From contig JAKDLQ010000179.1 in NCBI GenBank assembly GCA_030452775.1, positions 1 through 5,074 on the forward strand: DNA of 5,074 nucleotides. Reading direction: 5' to 3'. The stretch is from Micrococcales bacterium. GTDB lineage: Bacteria; Actinomycetota; Actinomycetes; Actinomycetales; Dermatophilaceae. Within the stretch, counting starts at the first letter, position 1. Every line of letters starts with the position of its first letter. Both the position numbers and the translations under genes were made by a program. The notes under the pieces are model-generated. The model was not told the DNA's origin, did not search any database, and saw nothing but the letters and a program-made list of their open reading frames with translations. Of this stretch, positions 4,500-5,074 are shown piece after piece.

Positions 4500-5074
4500 T
4501 CACCGGCGAACCAGCGCCGTGGCACGCTCGTACTCGTTCACCGCGAGCGCCGCGACGGCCGACCAGTCCTGCGCCGGCGGATGCTCGACGTTCCAGGTGC
4601 GCATGCGGGCGACCTCGTCCGGGTCGCCGGCCAGTCTCGCGATCGCACCCGACATGTCCGAGTCGCTCGACACGACGAGCCCGCCGACTCCGTGCTCGAC
4701 GAACTCGCCGATGCCGGAGCCGGAGCGGCCGATGACCGGCAGGCCGACCGTACGGGCCTCGAGCGCCGCGATCCCGAACGACTCGAGGCGGGCCGGGGAG
4801 AGATAGACGTCGGCGGCGGCATACCGTCTCCGTAGCTCGTCCCGCGTGACCCGCCCGGGGAGCGACACCGGCTCGAGGCCGCGATCGGCGACGAGGGCAT
4901 CGATCCGGCGACGGGCCGGCCCCTCACCGAGGATCGTCAGGGAGAGCGAGCCCGGCCCGGCGACCTGCTCCGCTCGCGCGACGATCTCGATGAGCGCCGC
5001 GGGCCGCTTGCGAGCGGCAAGCCGCATGGCGGTGACGAGCCGCAGGGGCCTGTGGACGACCGGGCCACTCGAAT
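4500..5074 (-). CDS. GT4-family glycosyltransferase, C-terminal part
   Basis: Partial gene: the frame is open to the window edge at 5074 and ends at TGA 4502-4500, leaving 191 residues. This is the C-terminal, nucleotide-sugar-binding half of a GT-B fold retaining glycosyltransferase (Glycos_transf_1). Reading from the edge, LRLVTAMRLAARKRP is the strand and K/R motif that opens this domain. LTILGEGPARR, then LPGRVTRDELRRRYAAADVYLSPA follow in canonical order. ESFGIAALE at 4784-4758 is the EX7E signature, with GLPVIGRSGSGIGEFVEHG after it binding the donor. An internal ATG at 5027 is not the true start since conserved sequence lies upstream. The sugar and acceptor cannot be told; cell-envelope or small-glycoside synthesis is typical. 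It is the first visible gene of the presumed four-gene operon. Confidence 0.92.
   Translation of the reverse strand, partial: SSGPVVHRPLRLVTAMRLAARKRPAALIEIVARAEQVAGPGSLSLTILGEGPARRRIDALVADRGLEPVSLPGRVTRDELRRRYAAADVYLSPARLESFGIAALEARTVGLPVIGRSGSGIGEFVEHGVGGLVVSSDSDMSGAIARLAGDPDEVARMRTWNVEHPPAQDWSAVAALAVNEYERATALVRR

Noticed and set aside
3855..4835. Plus-strand frame of 326 codons opposite the Nudix and glycosyltransferase genes
   Set aside because: It spans two genes with exact signature motifs on the minus strand and has no recognisable domain of its own.

Overview
This 5,074-bp window comes from a high-GC (roughly 70 percent by eye) bacterial chromosome. Third positions are almost all G or C, and the gene families (zeta-crystallin-type quinone reductase, YtcJ-type amidohydrolase, AbiEi-like plus DUF559 protein, Nudix hydrolase, GT4 glycosyltransferase) point to an actinobacterium, plausibly of the Micrococcales. 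The lineage is an inference from composition and gene style only.

Left block, + strand (1-1973): the 3' end of an NAD(P)H:quinone oxidoreductase gene overlaps, by one base in a TGATG junction, a complete metal-dependent amidohydrolase gene of 524 residues. They look like a translationally coupled pair with a catabolic or detoxifying role whose substrate cannot be read from sequence.

Convergent junction and middle (1974-3142): an 85-bp gap with a short hairpin separates the amidohydrolase from a minus-strand gene for a two-domain protein, an AbiEi-like winged-helix N-terminus joined to a DUF559/Vsr-like nuclease fold. No toxin partner lies beside it. Its 193-bp upstream region has no gene but is rich in structure: a tandem 9-bp repeat containing a possible leaderless -10 box, a long stem-loop, a repeated 10-mer, and a copy of sequence motifs found at the 3' end of the same gene.

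Right block, minus strand (3143-5074, transcribed right to left): a GT4 glycosyltransferase gene (5' end outside the window), then a Nudix hydrolase gene with an unusual N-terminal extension, then two small membrane protein genes (118 and 69 residues). Gaps are about 30, 10 and 12 bp, so these four are probably one operon. A large stem-loop downstream of the last gene is a candidate terminator.

Most of the window is ordinary chromosomal content. The least explained signals are the duplicated motif blocks flanking the DUF559 gene and the structured region upstream of it. I see no rRNA, tRNA, CRISPR array, insertion sequence or phage gene.
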